From NCBI GenBank assembly GCA_900314905.1, contig OMXA01000012.1, positions 1 through 54,164 on the forward strand: a stretch of DNA of 54,164 nt, given 5' to 3'. Shown piece after piece: positions 16,343 to 24,403 of the stretch; the first letter of the stretch is position 1; each line of letters opens with the position of its first letter. Made by a program: the position numbers and the translations under genes. A model generated the notes under the pieces. It worked only from the letters and a program-made list of their open reading frames with translations, searched no databases and was not told where the DNA came from. This stretch comes from an uncultured Erysipelotrichaceae bacterium (lineage in GTDB: Bacteria > Bacillota_I > Bacilli_A > Erysipelotrichales > Erysipelotrichaceae).

Positions 16343-16593
16343 TTTCTCCCGAACAGCCCTTTCTTCTTATAGGGGGCTGCCTCAACGTTCAGGCAGGTAT
16401 AGCCCGTCGCGGCGATGGCCGATTGCAGTCGCCCGGCATCCACCGCTTCTTCCGACAGAAAGCTTGCCTCGCCCTTCGCGTGGGAAGCAGAGACCTTCTT
16501 CGCAGAGGGGACGGCCTTGCGGATCGTGTCGCAGATATGTGCCTCGCACATGGAGCACATCATCCCGTCAATTTTCAATGTCGTTTTGACCAT
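16339..16593 (-). CDS. heavy-metal-associated (HMA) domain protein, CopZ-like
   Basis: 84 aa. A single ferredoxin-like HMA fold with the metal site GMMCSMCEAHI (C13, C16) at the expected position, and a C-terminal extension ending in the basic stretch YKKKGLFGRK. Such proteins bind soft metals (Cu+, Zn2+, Cd2+) and hand them to transporters. It is coupled to the ZIP gene (ATGA overlap) and lies five bases after an ATC-like gene. Metal identity cannot be told. Confidence 0.85.
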   Translation of the reverse strand: MVKTTLKIDGMMCSMCEAHICDTIRKAVPSAKKVSASHAKGEASFLSEEAVDAGRLQSAIAATGYTCLNVEAAPYKKKGLFGRK

Positions 16594-16597
16594 CGTC

Positions 16598-17233
16598 TTA
16601 TCCTTTCAATTTCTTATACCCGCAGTCGCAGTACGGACCGCCGGAGGCAAGCGTGTACTGCCGCAAGAACTCCGTCGTGCCGCCTGCTTTGCTCATGGTG
16701 TAATCCAGCGCACACATGGCGGGGACGATTTCCGAGATGCCCAGTTCCCGCATCAATGTGCAGATGCCGCATTTGGAAAAGCGGGCTTCATAGCCGCTGC
16801 CGTCCGGATAGGGCATAAACTCCATGTTCCAGGAATAGGGGTTCCGGTTGGCGGCGTTCAGCGCCGCCGTGGCCTTCATGCCGTCAAAGTCTTTTTTGCT
16901 GAACTTCTTTTTCCCTGCCATCCGGCAGAAGGCCCGCATGGGGCCGATCATCATGGCCTTGGCGTAGTACTCCGTCATTTGCTCCAAAGTCGGCTTATGC
17001 TCCATGTTCAGGTAGAAAGCCGCCAGCATGGCGCAGTTAACGATGTTCATTTTGAAGCGGTCGGCCTTCTCAAACTCCGGCAGCCCGGCGATGATCTCTT
17101 TGTATTTCGGCAGGGCTTTCTTTTCGGTCTCTGTCGCAGCTGACTCGCTGAATCCGAAAACACCGACCATCTCCTCACGAAACGAGCGGTGGAAAAGCAG
17201 CCACATTCCCATGGGCATACCGATGTATTTCAT
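16598..17233 (-). CDS. ATC hydrolase family protein, copy 3
   Basis: 211 aa. The C-terminal pattern is SKCGICTLMRELG, PAMCALDY and GGPYCDCGYKKLKG. The last pair is C-x-C (C202, C204) instead of the CDxC of copies 1 and 2, and the first site is CGIC, so its metal or active site may differ. The middle part (TAALNAANRNPYSWNMEFM) resembles the family. Soluble. Start overlaps the upstream membrane-protein stop by four bases. Confidence 0.7.
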   Translation of the reverse strand: MKYIGMPMGMWLLFHRSFREEMVGVFGFSESAATETEKKALPKYKEIIAGLPEFEKADRFKMNIVNCAMLAAFYLNMEHKPTLEQMTEYYAKAMMIGPMRAFCRMAGKKKFSKKDFDGMKATAALNAANRNPYSWNMEFMPYPDGSGYEARFSKCGICTLMRELGISEIVPAMCALDYTMSKAGGTTEFLRQYTLASGGPYCDCGYKKLKG

Positions 17234-17916
17234 TTACCCACCTTCCTTGATGCGCTCAGCAGGCCGCTCATCATCCATAGGTTGCCGATACTGATCCAAC
17301 CGGTGGCCAGCGCATTGGTCAGTCCATAGTTTCCGATCAGCCGCATCACGACGGCAAAAACGAAACCAAACAGTACGGAGAACACCCAGCACCGACGCGG
17401 AAGCGGCGTATGGCCTTTGGAGAACGCCCGGATCTGCACGACGGCGGCAAGCAAGAAAAACACGAGGAAAATCACGGTCACGGGCAACAGGAACCATCCG
17501 ATAAAACACAGCATCTCCTGTATAGCCGTCGCGGGATCGTCCGCATAGAAATGCTTCAGCATCCAAACCGCCATGCAGCAAGGCACGTGAACGCCGCAGC
17601 CACCAAAAGCCAGACAGCCGATGATACCGGCCCGGTAAGCGTGAGCGTCCTTTTCAGAAAAGGGCTTCATCATTCGGTAGATTGCAAACCAACACAGGCA
17701 CTCAATGGGGATGCCGATGAGCCCCAGCAGCGCCGAGACGATGATCCTGCCGTCCGACACGGACAAATACCGCGTGAACACGGCGGGAAGATTCGTCACG
17801 GACGGATCGCTCACGCCCCAACCGAGAAGCATGTCTCCCGTCAAGACCATGAGCGAGGCCAGGATCCCAATTTTCAAAAGATGTCGAATGCGCTGCCAGT
17901 CAAGCGTATCGTTCAT
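17230..17916 (-). CDS. multipass membrane protein, DUF6796-like (copy 2)
   Basis: 228 aa from the ATG at 17916 (MNDTLDWQRIRHLLKIGILA), which overlaps the upstream stop by four bases. The open frame continues to 18606, but that extension is the antiframe of the previous gene. About six helices. LKIGILASLMVLTGDMLLGW, a conserved Asp in helix 1, and GRIIVSALLGLIGIPIE align by eye with the paralogue at 17913-18656. The family name is from memory. Function unknown; probable integral membrane partner of the ATC-like gene next to it. Confidence 0.65.
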   Translation of the reverse strand: MNDTLDWQRIRHLLKIGILASLMVLTGDMLLGWGVSDPSVTNLPAVFTRYLSVSDGRIIVSALLGLIGIPIECLCWFAIYRMMKPFSEKDAHAYRAGIIGCLAFGGCGVHVPCCMAVWMLKHFYADDPATAIQEMLCFIGWFLLPVTVIFLVFFLLAAVVQIRAFSKGHTPLPRRCWVFSVLFGFVFAVVMRLIGNYGLTNALATGWISIGNLWMMSGLLSASRKVGK

Positions 17917-18656
17917 TCCAAAGCCTCCGCGTTTTTCAGCTCTCCCGCCTTGCTCATTTCCCGCAGCAGGATCAGGCCCAGGAGCAGCACCAGCGCATGC
18001 CCGAAGGATTCCGTGCCGTGGTCGAGCTGATTCAGCGGCCAGGGCAGCAGTGTAAAGAGATTTCCGACGATCCCCGGCATCATCAGCGGATTGCAGAGCG
18101 TGGCCAGGATCCGCGCGAGCGTGCCTTTGAGCGGAACGATCTTCTTCCAGACCATTACGATCATGACGACGGTCAGCCCGAGATCGCAGAGAATGAAGGC
18201 GATCAGCATCGGTGCGGCGTTTGCGTAGAACACCCGGTTGGCGATATCCGCCGCAGTCTGCATGTCGCCATAGCTCTGATAAATGTATTTGAATATCAGT
18301 GCCACATTCATAAACATGGCATGGACATAGGACCAGGCGACCGTCCCGGTAATATAGGCGATGCGAAACAGTTTCAACCACTTCCGATTTTTGTCTTCCG
18401 TAATATGGATCTTCAAAAGACCGTACATGCGGTGAAAACCCATGTAGTACAGGAGTGTTCCGACAAATCCGCAGAGGATACTGGCTACCATGCGCCAGGT
18501 GCCCATCTCCAGATAGGCAACACGCACCATGAAGCCAATGTTCTCGGTTGTCTGTCCTTTGCCGGTAGCGGCAAACAGGAAGTCGCCGATCACATACAGA
18601 AGGCATCCGATAATGCCAATGATCAAAAGCCGTTTTGACTTATTTCTGACAAACAT
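17913..18656 (-). CDS. multipass membrane protein, DUF6796-like (copy 1), first gene of the unit
   Basis: 247 aa from the ATG at 18656 with GAAAGG about ten bases upstream; an in-frame ATG at 18701 falls in the operator region and has no ribosome site. About seven helices, starting IIGIIGCLLYVIGDFLFAAT, with WRMVASILCGFVGTLLYYMG and an Asp-containing first helix shared with copy 2. As the promoter-proximal gene of a 15-gene unit it is likely central to the system. Role unknown; it could be a substrate channel or an assembly factor. Confidence 0.7.
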   Translation of the reverse strand: MFVRNKSKRLLIIGIIGCLLYVIGDFLFAATGKGQTTENIGFMVRVAYLEMGTWRMVASILCGFVGTLLYYMGFHRMYGLLKIHITEDKNRKWLKLFRIAYITGTVAWSYVHAMFMNVALIFKYIYQSYGDMQTAADIANRVFYANAAPMLIAFILCDLGLTVVMIVMVWKKIVPLKGTLARILATLCNPLMMPGIVGNLFTLLPWPLNQLDHGTESFGHALVLLLGLILLREMSKAGELKNAEALE

Positions 18657-18706
18657 AATGCATCTACCTTTCAATATATGAGACACAGTAAAGCACCCCA
18701 ACTGAT

Positions 18707-18841
18707 GTTAGCCACAGCTAACCGCTGGCTAAAAAAAGAGAAAACGAATCTTTATCAGAAAGATGTTTTCTTTGAAAGCAAGCCAAATACAGAGGTTAGC
18801 CATCTCTAACCACATTATACTCTAAACTCCGAAGAAATCAA
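18707..18841 (-). promoter_or_regulatory. promoter with two GTTAG-N6-CTAAC operators for the 15-gene unit
   Basis: Minus-strand TTGATT (18841-18836), a 16-base spacer and TATAAT (18819-18814). Operator O1, GGTTAG-N6-CTAACC (18794-18811), begins three bases after the -10 and covers the start site. Operator O2, GTTAGC-CACA-GCTAAC (18707-18722), lies in the leader about 72 bases further on and 50 bases before the ATG. Both share half-sites and spacing with the site at 8540-8561. Two sites may allow looping or cooperative repression. Confidence 0.85.
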
Positions 18842-18843
18842 GA

Positions 18844-18875
18844 GGGAATCGAAAAACATGGGCTTCTCGATTCCC
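18844..18875 (-). terminator. intrinsic terminator after rlmD
   Basis: GGGAATCGA (18844-18852) pairs exactly with TCGATTCCC (18867-18875). On the minus strand the hairpin follows the rlmD stop at 18891 and is followed by TCTTGATTTCTT. The promoter of the 15-gene unit begins two bases beyond the stem, so this hairpin marks the edge between the housekeeping operon and the accessory cluster. Confidence 0.7.
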
Positions 18876-18890
18876 CCTAAACAGTCTTTG

Positions 18891-20495
18891 CTAAATCATC
18901 TGAAAATGCTTTAGTGCAGTCTCTATCGCCCTGGTCTTATCCTCTGGACATCCAGGCTGTTTAGAATCCGGAGATTTCGGTTTGTTATAGTTCTGCCGCT
19001 CGATGATCCCGTGCTTCCGCTTTACCTGGGCAATATTCAGGTGCGTCACATGAAATCCATACTTTTCCTGCACCCACTCCTGGATCTTCTCGTATGTAGC
19101 GCCTTGCCGAAACCCGGACATGTCCAGTTCTTCAAGAGAGAATTCAACTCTGACATTCTGACTCGATATGCTTCCCTTGGAAAGTTGGACAACCGTCTCA
19201 ACATGAAGGGTCCCTGGTAATAAATCAACAGGCTGCACCAGTTTAAGCTCATACCCGTTGCTGCACATGAAAGCAGCATCTCTGGCAAGAGTCGCCGGAT
19301 CGCACGAAACGTAGACAAGCCTGTCAGGAGAAATCTTCAGGATTGCTTTCAGTGTATCTTCAGAGCAGCCTTTTCTAGGGGGATCCACAATTACCACATC
19401 TGCTCTGATATGATTTGCAATCAGTTTTCTTGCTCCCGCCTGAGCATCAGCCGTGAAAAAATCAATATTCTCTCTGTGATTGATTCTTGCATTGATCTCC
19501 GCATCCTTCACCGCATCATGCACAATCTCGATTCCGTAGACTTTCTTTGCATGCATGGAAGCCAGAATGCCGATAGTTCCGGTGCCGCAATAAAGATCTA
19601 TCACGGTTTCCCTGCCAGTCAGTCCGGCAGCTTCAAGAGCCTTGCTGTAAAGGATTCTTGTGGCATAAGGGTTGATCTGATAAAAAGACCGTGCGCTGAT
19701 GCGGAACCGGCAGCCGAGCAGTTCTTCTTCAATATACGGTTTTCCCCATACTGTGATTTCTTTTCCATCAAGAATCACATTATCTTCTCTCCGGTTGATG
19801 ACTGCCAGGATGCTGACAATCTGAGGATACTTTGCAGTCAGCCTGGAAACCAGCTGATCTGAATTGCGGAACGGATATTCCCGTACTACCAAGCAGACCA
19901 TCACCTGCCCAGTCATATGCGCATGTTTGATCAGTACGAAACGCATGGCTTTTGCACAGCTCAGTTCCGCAAACCAGCGATGGCAGTCACGGATGATTGC
20001 ATTGGACAGATCCGTCTGCACCCAGCATCGATCAAATTCCACGATCGTATTCGACCGAGGCTGATAGAACCCCATCAGAACTTTTCCATCAATCACCTGC
20101 ACAGGAACCTGGACTTTGTTCCGATAACCAGTCCGGTGTTCCTCAGTGAGAATCGGCTCCGGAGAAATCTCCATGCGTGCATTCTGCCGGAATACTCCTC
20201 TGACCTTGTCTTCCTTGAAACGCTTCTGCGTTTCCTCGTCCATGTGCATCAGCTGACAGCCTCCGCATTTCCGGTAAACGGAACACGCCGGCTTGACACG
20301 ATGCTCTGAAGGCTTCAGCAGCCTGATGATGCGTGCATAGCCATAATTCTTCTTCATGGCGGTGATTCCAAGTTCTGCTTCTTCCCCTTCAAGAAGCCCC
20401 GGGACGAAGAAAACAATTCCGCCGATATGAACTACGCCTTCGCCATCATATGTATACCCTTCGCAGGTTCCTCGCCAAACTTCATTCTTCTGCAT
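18891..20495 (-). CDS. rlmD: 23S rRNA (uracil-5) methyltransferase, RlmD/RumA type, with C-terminal extension
   Basis: 534 aa from the ATG at 20495 (a GTG two codons earlier is possible). An N-terminal TRAM domain is followed by the Fe-S cysteines C-x5-C-x2-C around residues 71-80 (YRKCGGCQ), then SAM-binding VIDLYCGTGTIGI and catalytic VDPPRKGC and YVSCDPATLARD. The last about 90 residues (SLEELDMSGFRQGATYEKI, KRKHGIIERQNYNKPKS, KTRAIETALKHFQ) are a basic extension I know from some Firmicute members. It methylates U1939-type sites in 23S rRNA. Last gene of the pcrA-gat operon. Confidence 0.9.
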   Translation of the reverse strand: MQKNEVWRGTCEGYTYDGEGVVHIGGIVFFVPGLLEGEEAELGITAMKKNYGYARIIRLLKPSEHRVKPACSVYRKCGGCQLMHMDEETQKRFKEDKVRGVFRQNARMEISPEPILTEEHRTGYRNKVQVPVQVIDGKVLMGFYQPRSNTIVEFDRCWVQTDLSNAIIRDCHRWFAELSCAKAMRFVLIKHAHMTGQVMVCLVVREYPFRNSDQLVSRLTAKYPQIVSILAVINRREDNVILDGKEITVWGKPYIEEELLGCRFRISARSFYQINPYATRILYSKALEAAGLTGRETVIDLYCGTGTIGILASMHAKKVYGIEIVHDAVKDAEINARINHRENIDFFTADAQAGARKLIANHIRADVVIVDPPRKGCSEDTLKAILKISPDRLVYVSCDPATLARDAAFMCSNGYELKLVQPVDLLPGTLHVETVVQLSKGSISSQNVRVEFSLEELDMSGFRQGATYEKIQEWVQEKYGFHVTHLNIAQVKRKHGIIERQNYNKPKSPDSKQPGCPEDKTRAIETALKHFQMI

Positions 20496-20507
20496 ATTCA
20501 CTGTCCG

Positions 20508-21182
20508 TTATTCCGCTGCAGCCGGAGAAGAAGTATCTTCAGTATCTCCAGCACTGACACTCATCTCGCCCCCAGAAGATGCAGAAGGAGCTGGCTGATT
20601 GCGCTCTTCCACTTTCCGGCGCAGTTCCTCTGCTAGGTCTGCATCGACCGGCTCGCTGACCAGCTGAGTTTCAGGTGCATCCATCGAGCTTGTCTTTGTC
20701 ATAACCACATAGACAAAATCTGCCGCATCCGCATCAGAATCTTCTGTATACACGTGAATTTCAAGATCATACATCTTCATGTTATCGTGCTGAGAAAAGT
20801 AGACTGAAGGATCCAGCACTGAAGACACCTCATCATAGATCGAGGAAGCCAGAGAAGATGCAGCATCTGCAGAAGCATCATCACTGATATCAGCATAAAT
20901 TCTGAGCGTACCAGCAGCGAGATTGCAATGCGTATCCTCCACCCCGCTCATGCCCTTTACGGCAGAAGAAATCTGCTTCAGCTGATCGCTGGTAATGGAT
21001 GGATTCAGATCGCCTTCATAACGATCTCCAAGAATCGGCTTGCCAGTATCCCCGGCTGCCGAGAAGAGAATATATCCAAGAATCACAAACGGTGTGATAA
21101 ACAGAATAAAAACTGTCCAGAAAACAAATCTGGTCCGCTTATACGCCCTCGATTTCTTCTTTTTCCGAACAGTCTTTGCCAT
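20508..21182 (-). CDS. single-pass membrane protein of unknown function
   Basis: 224 aa with ribosome site AGGAGAAT. A very basic N-terminus (RKKKKSRAYKRTR) precedes one hydrophobic helix (about 18-42), giving N-in topology. The outside part has an alpha/beta pattern (KQISSAVKGMSGVEDTHCNL, LRIYADISDDASADAA, KMYDLEIHVYTED) that could be a small secreted-type domain, and a low-complexity Ser/Ala/Glu tail. It lies between gatB and rlmD in the operon. I recognise no family. Confidence 0.7.
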   Translation of the reverse strand: MAKTVRKKKKSRAYKRTRFVFWTVFILFITPFVILGYILFSAAGDTGKPILGDRYEGDLNPSITSDQLKQISSAVKGMSGVEDTHCNLAAGTLRIYADISDDASADAASSLASSIYDEVSSVLDPSVYFSQHDNMKMYDLEIHVYTEDSDADAADFVYVVMTKTSSMDAPETQLVSEPVDADLAEELRRKVEERNQPAPSASSGGEMSVSAGDTEDTSSPAAAE

Positions 21183-21191
21183 ATTCTCCTG

Positions 21192-22634
21192 TTATTCTCC
21201 GATCCGTTTCGAAAGCTCTTCCTTGATCAGCCCTGAAACCATTCCCGGATTTGCCTTGCCTCTGGACTGTTTCATGACCTGTCCGACCAGGAATCCTACC
21301 GCACGTTCCTTGCCCGCGGCATAATCGCTGATTGCCTGCGAATTTGCATCCAGAACCGACTTCACCATCGCTTCGATTGCACCAGCATCAGAAATCTGGG
21401 ATAGTCCCTTCGCCTTGGCGGCCTCTTCCGGATTCTTTCCGTTCATGACATCATCAATCAGATCCTTTGCCTGCTTGCTTGAAATCTTTTTATCATCGAT
21501 CATTGCAACAAGCTCAGAAAGATCTTCCGGTTTCAGTGCGCAATGATCAATCGTCTTCTCATTCTTGTTCAGCCATGCACTGACATCACTCAGCAGCCAG
21601 TTGCAGACACTCTTGGCATTCTTCGAAGTCTTCATGCACTGCTCAAAGAATTCTGACATTTCCTTATTTGCAATCAGAATATTGATATCATGATCGCTGA
21701 GACCATATTCCTTCTCATACCGCTCTTTCCGTGCATCCGGCAGTTCAGGCATATTCTCCTGAATCTTCCGGATCCATTCCGGATCCAGACGGATCGGGAA
21801 GATATTCGGCTCCGGGAAGAATTTGTAGTCCACATTGCCTTCCTTGCGGCGCATCAGTTCTGTAGTCTGAGTCTTATCATCCCAGCGACGTGTCTCCTGG
21901 TGCACTTCACCGCCGGATTCCAGAACCTTCTTCTGACGTTCCACTTCATAGTCAACTGCTCTTCCGATATTGGAAATGCTGTTCAGGTTCTTGATTTCAT
22001 TCTTCGTGCCGAGCACAGAAGATCCTTTCGGCTTGATCGACACGTTGACATCGCAGCGCATGGATCCCTCTTCCATCTTGACATCCGAAACTCCGACATA
22101 ATACAGCGTCTGACGCAATGCTTCGACATAAGCCTCAGCCTCCTGGCCAGTCGTCATATCCGGTTCAGAAACAATTTCAATCAGCGGCGTTCCTGCCCGG
22201 TTGTAGTCCAGAAGCGTTTCATTCACTGAGGCAAGATGATACTGCTTGGCAGTATCTTCTTCCATATGAATGCGATTGATCCGGATCTTCTTCTTTCCAT
22301 TCGGCGTATCAATCATCACATAGCCATTGCGGCCGATCGGATGAAACTGCTGCGTGATCTGGAATCCTTTCGGAAGATCGGAATAGTAATAGTTCTTCCG
22401 GTCAAATTTCACAACCGGATCAATCGTCAGATGCAGAGCAGTGCACGCCTCAATTGCCAGCTTCACCGCTTCCCGGTTCACACAAGGCATTGCGCCTGGT
22501 TCCCCGAGATCAATCTCATTGACTGCCGTATTGGCCTTGCGGCCATAGGTGCATGGAGCTCCTGAAAACATCTTCGTTGCTGTCTTCAGCTGTACGTGAA
22601 TTTCAATGCCAATTGTCACATCATAGTCTGCCAT
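21192..22634 (-). CDS. gatB: aspartyl/glutamyl-tRNA amidotransferase subunit B
   Basis: 480 aa, the family's usual length. N-terminal GIEIHVQLKTATKMFSGAPC with the zinc/kinase region, LPKGFQITQQFHPIG, LIEIVSEPDM and MRCDVNVSI are all signature blocks of the GatB kinase domain. The C-terminal GatB/YqeY helical and tail domains (KQAKDLIDDVMNGKNPEEAA, GFLVGQVMKQSRGKANP) are intact. With GatA and GatC it converts Glu-tRNA(Gln) and Asp-tRNA(Asn) to Gln- and Asn-tRNA. One base separates the gatA stop and this start. Confidence 0.97.
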   Translation of the reverse strand: MADYDVTIGIEIHVQLKTATKMFSGAPCTYGRKANTAVNEIDLGEPGAMPCVNREAVKLAIEACTALHLTIDPVVKFDRKNYYYSDLPKGFQITQQFHPIGRNGYVMIDTPNGKKKIRINRIHMEEDTAKQYHLASVNETLLDYNRAGTPLIEIVSEPDMTTGQEAEAYVEALRQTLYYVGVSDVKMEEGSMRCDVNVSIKPKGSSVLGTKNEIKNLNSISNIGRAVDYEVERQKKVLESGGEVHQETRRWDDKTQTTELMRRKEGNVDYKFFPEPNIFPIRLDPEWIRKIQENMPELPDARKERYEKEYGLSDHDINILIANKEMSEFFEQCMKTSKNAKSVCNWLLSDVSAWLNKNEKTIDHCALKPEDLSELVAMIDDKKISSKQAKDLIDDVMNGKNPEEAAKAKGLSQISDAGAIEAMVKSVLDANSQAISDYAAGKERAVGFLVGQVMKQSRGKANPGMVSGLIKEELSKRIGE

Positions 22635-22635
22635 C

Positions 22636-24051
22636 TCATTTCACCTCCGCATGAAGATCTTTATAACCAGTGATCTCTTCAATCGCCTTTCCGAAATCAA
22701 ACATTGTTTCTTCTTCAAACGCCCGGCAGGTCAGGTTCACACCGATCGGGCATCCTTCTTCAAATCCCATCGGAACTGTCATGGAAGGGTAACCGCTGAA
22801 ATTGCCGATGCACATAAAATTCTCTGCAATCAGATAGTTATCGCTCAGCTCATCCAGACTGCGGTCATTCAGCTTCGGCGCAATTCCTCCGGAAGCAGGC
22901 GCAATCAGACAGTCTGCATCTTTCAGACAGTCTTTCAGCTGATTGACAATGAGTCTGCGGACCTTCTGTGCCTTGCGGAACAGACGTTCCTGGTTCTCTT
23001 CAGACAAGCCATAGGAACCGATGACAAACCGCCTCCGGATCAGCGGGCCGAATCCTTTTGTGCGGGAATTCGTCATGATCTCCTGCATGGAAGCTCCTTC
23101 TTCCCGGACTCCGAACCGGATTCCATCAAGATTCGAATGATTCGAGGTAGCCTCACAGTTTGCAATCAGATAATAAGTCGGCAGCATCGCTTTCATCAGA
23201 TCATCATCAAAATGGAACACTGACACTTCAGCCCCGCGTTCCTTCAGCTTCGCCATGAGGTCATTGAACATCTTCACAGTTTCCTGATTCTGCAGCGAAT
23301 CCATCACATTTCCGAATACCGCAATCTTCTTTCCATGCATATCAGAATTGAGCAATGCGGAATAATCCGGAACCGGACGATCCGAAGACGTCATATCGCG
23401 GTCATCTCTTCCAGCCAGAACCTTCAGCGTCACGCACGCGTCTTCAATCGAACGTGTGAAATAGCCGACATGATCCAGCGAAGATGCGTACGGGATGATG
23501 CCATAACGGCTGATGCGGCCGTAGGTCGGCTTCACGCCGACGATGCCGCAGAAGCTTGCAGGCTTGCGTACGGAATCACCGGTATCGGAGCCGATTGCCA
23601 TCGGAACCACTCCGCTTGCAACAAGAGCTGCGCTGCCGCCGGAAGAACCGCCGGTGATTCTGGTACGATCCCATGGATTGTATGCAGGTCCTCTGAAGCA
23701 GGTCTTATTCGTTCCGCCCATTGCCAGCTCATCCATCGATGCCTTGGCAATCGTCACTGCCCCGGCAGCCTTCAGCTTGTCCACAATTGCTGCATTGTAG
23801 ATCGGCACATAGCTGCTGAGGATCCGGGATCCTGCGGTCGTCAGAATTCCTTTCGTATTCACGTTATCTTTGAGGGCAATCGGAACCCCGCGCATCAGTC
23901 CTTCTTCCGGGAGTTCCTTCAGCTGTTCTTCCGGATCCACGAACGTGATGACATCATTCAGCTTCGGCTGAAGCTCTTCTGCCTTCTCGTAGGCTCTGCG
24001 GCAGCGTTCCGCTGCGCCAGCCTTGTCTTTTGCCATCTCTTCGATCATCAC
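22636..24051 (-). CDS. gatA: aspartyl/glutamyl-tRNA amidotransferase subunit A
   Basis: 471 aa amidase. The Ser-cisSer-Lys triad is readable: ALKDNVNTKG (Lys), TGGSSGGSAALVASG (cis-Ser) and GSDTGDSVRKPASFCG (nucleophile Ser). Most bacterial GatA proteins have TGGSIRQPA in the last motif; the D and K variants here are the form I remember from Mollicutes and relatives, supporting an Erysipelotrichia origin. The N-terminal helix is shorter than in many homologues. The start overlaps the gatC stop by four bases. Supplies ammonia from glutamine to GatB. Confidence 0.97.
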   Translation of the reverse strand: MMIEEMAKDKAGAAERCRRAYEKAEELQPKLNDVITFVDPEEQLKELPEEGLMRGVPIALKDNVNTKGILTTAGSRILSSYVPIYNAAIVDKLKAAGAVTIAKASMDELAMGGTNKTCFRGPAYNPWDRTRITGGSSGGSAALVASGVVPMAIGSDTGDSVRKPASFCGIVGVKPTYGRISRYGIIPYASSLDHVGYFTRSIEDACVTLKVLAGRDDRDMTSSDRPVPDYSALLNSDMHGKKIAVFGNVMDSLQNQETVKMFNDLMAKLKERGAEVSVFHFDDDLMKAMLPTYYLIANCEATSNHSNLDGIRFGVREEGASMQEIMTNSRTKGFGPLIRRRFVIGSYGLSEENQERLFRKAQKVRRLIVNQLKDCLKDADCLIAPASGGIAPKLNDRSLDELSDNYLIAENFMCIGNFSGYPSMTVPMGFEEGCPIGVNLTCRAFEEETMFDFGKAIEEITGYKDLHAEVK

Positions 24052-24344
24052 TTCACCACCCGCGGCAGGACAAAATGTCCTTCCAGCTTCTTATCTACAT
24101 TCGACAGTGCTTCTTCCTGAGTGATGACGTTAGACACCTGATCATCTCTGAGAAAAGAAGTCTCTTCTTCAAACGGATAGATCATCGGCTCAACGCCATC
24201 CGTATTCACTGCATCCAGCAGCTCAAGCTGCCGGTTCAGCGTATCAAACTCCTTCACGATGTCATCTGCCTCCTGATCGGACAGATCAAACATCAGCTGA
24301 TGAGCCAGGCCTCTGAAATATGCCGCATCATGTTTTTCTTCCAT
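24048..24344 (-). CDS. gatC: aspartyl/glutamyl-tRNA amidotransferase subunit C
   Basis: 98 aa, usual length. Helical N-terminal part (HDAAYFRGLAHQLMFDLSD), then LLDAVNTDGVEPMIYPFEEE, whose VEPM block is the family signature, and a C-terminal end VDKKLEGHFVLPRVVK. It wraps around GatA and stabilises the complex. Ribosome site AAGAGG; 60 bases separate it from the upstream ligA stop, where a weak GC-rich hairpin lies near 24390-24407. Confidence 0.93.
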   Translation of the reverse strand: MEEKHDAAYFRGLAHQLMFDLSDQEADDIVKEFDTLNRQLELLDAVNTDGVEPMIYPFEEETSFLRDDQVSNVITQEEALSNVDKKLEGHFVLPRVVK

Positions 24345-24403
24345 ATCAAGCCTCTTTTTTCCAATGTTTCATTCTAAAGGCAACCCCTGCGGATTGCAAC
24401 TGA

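Noticed and set aside
17917-18606. 458-aa frame joined to the membrane protein that begins at 17916
   Set aside because: The upstream part is basic, Arg/His/Cys-rich and lies inside the 17913-18656 gene in another frame; the real start is the ATG at 17916 with ATGA overlap.
3850-18656. Whole block as a siderophore or antibiotic biosynthesis cluster
   Set aside because: No NRPS, PKS, NIS, RiPP precursor or other scaffold enzyme is encoded; import and tailoring is the better reading.
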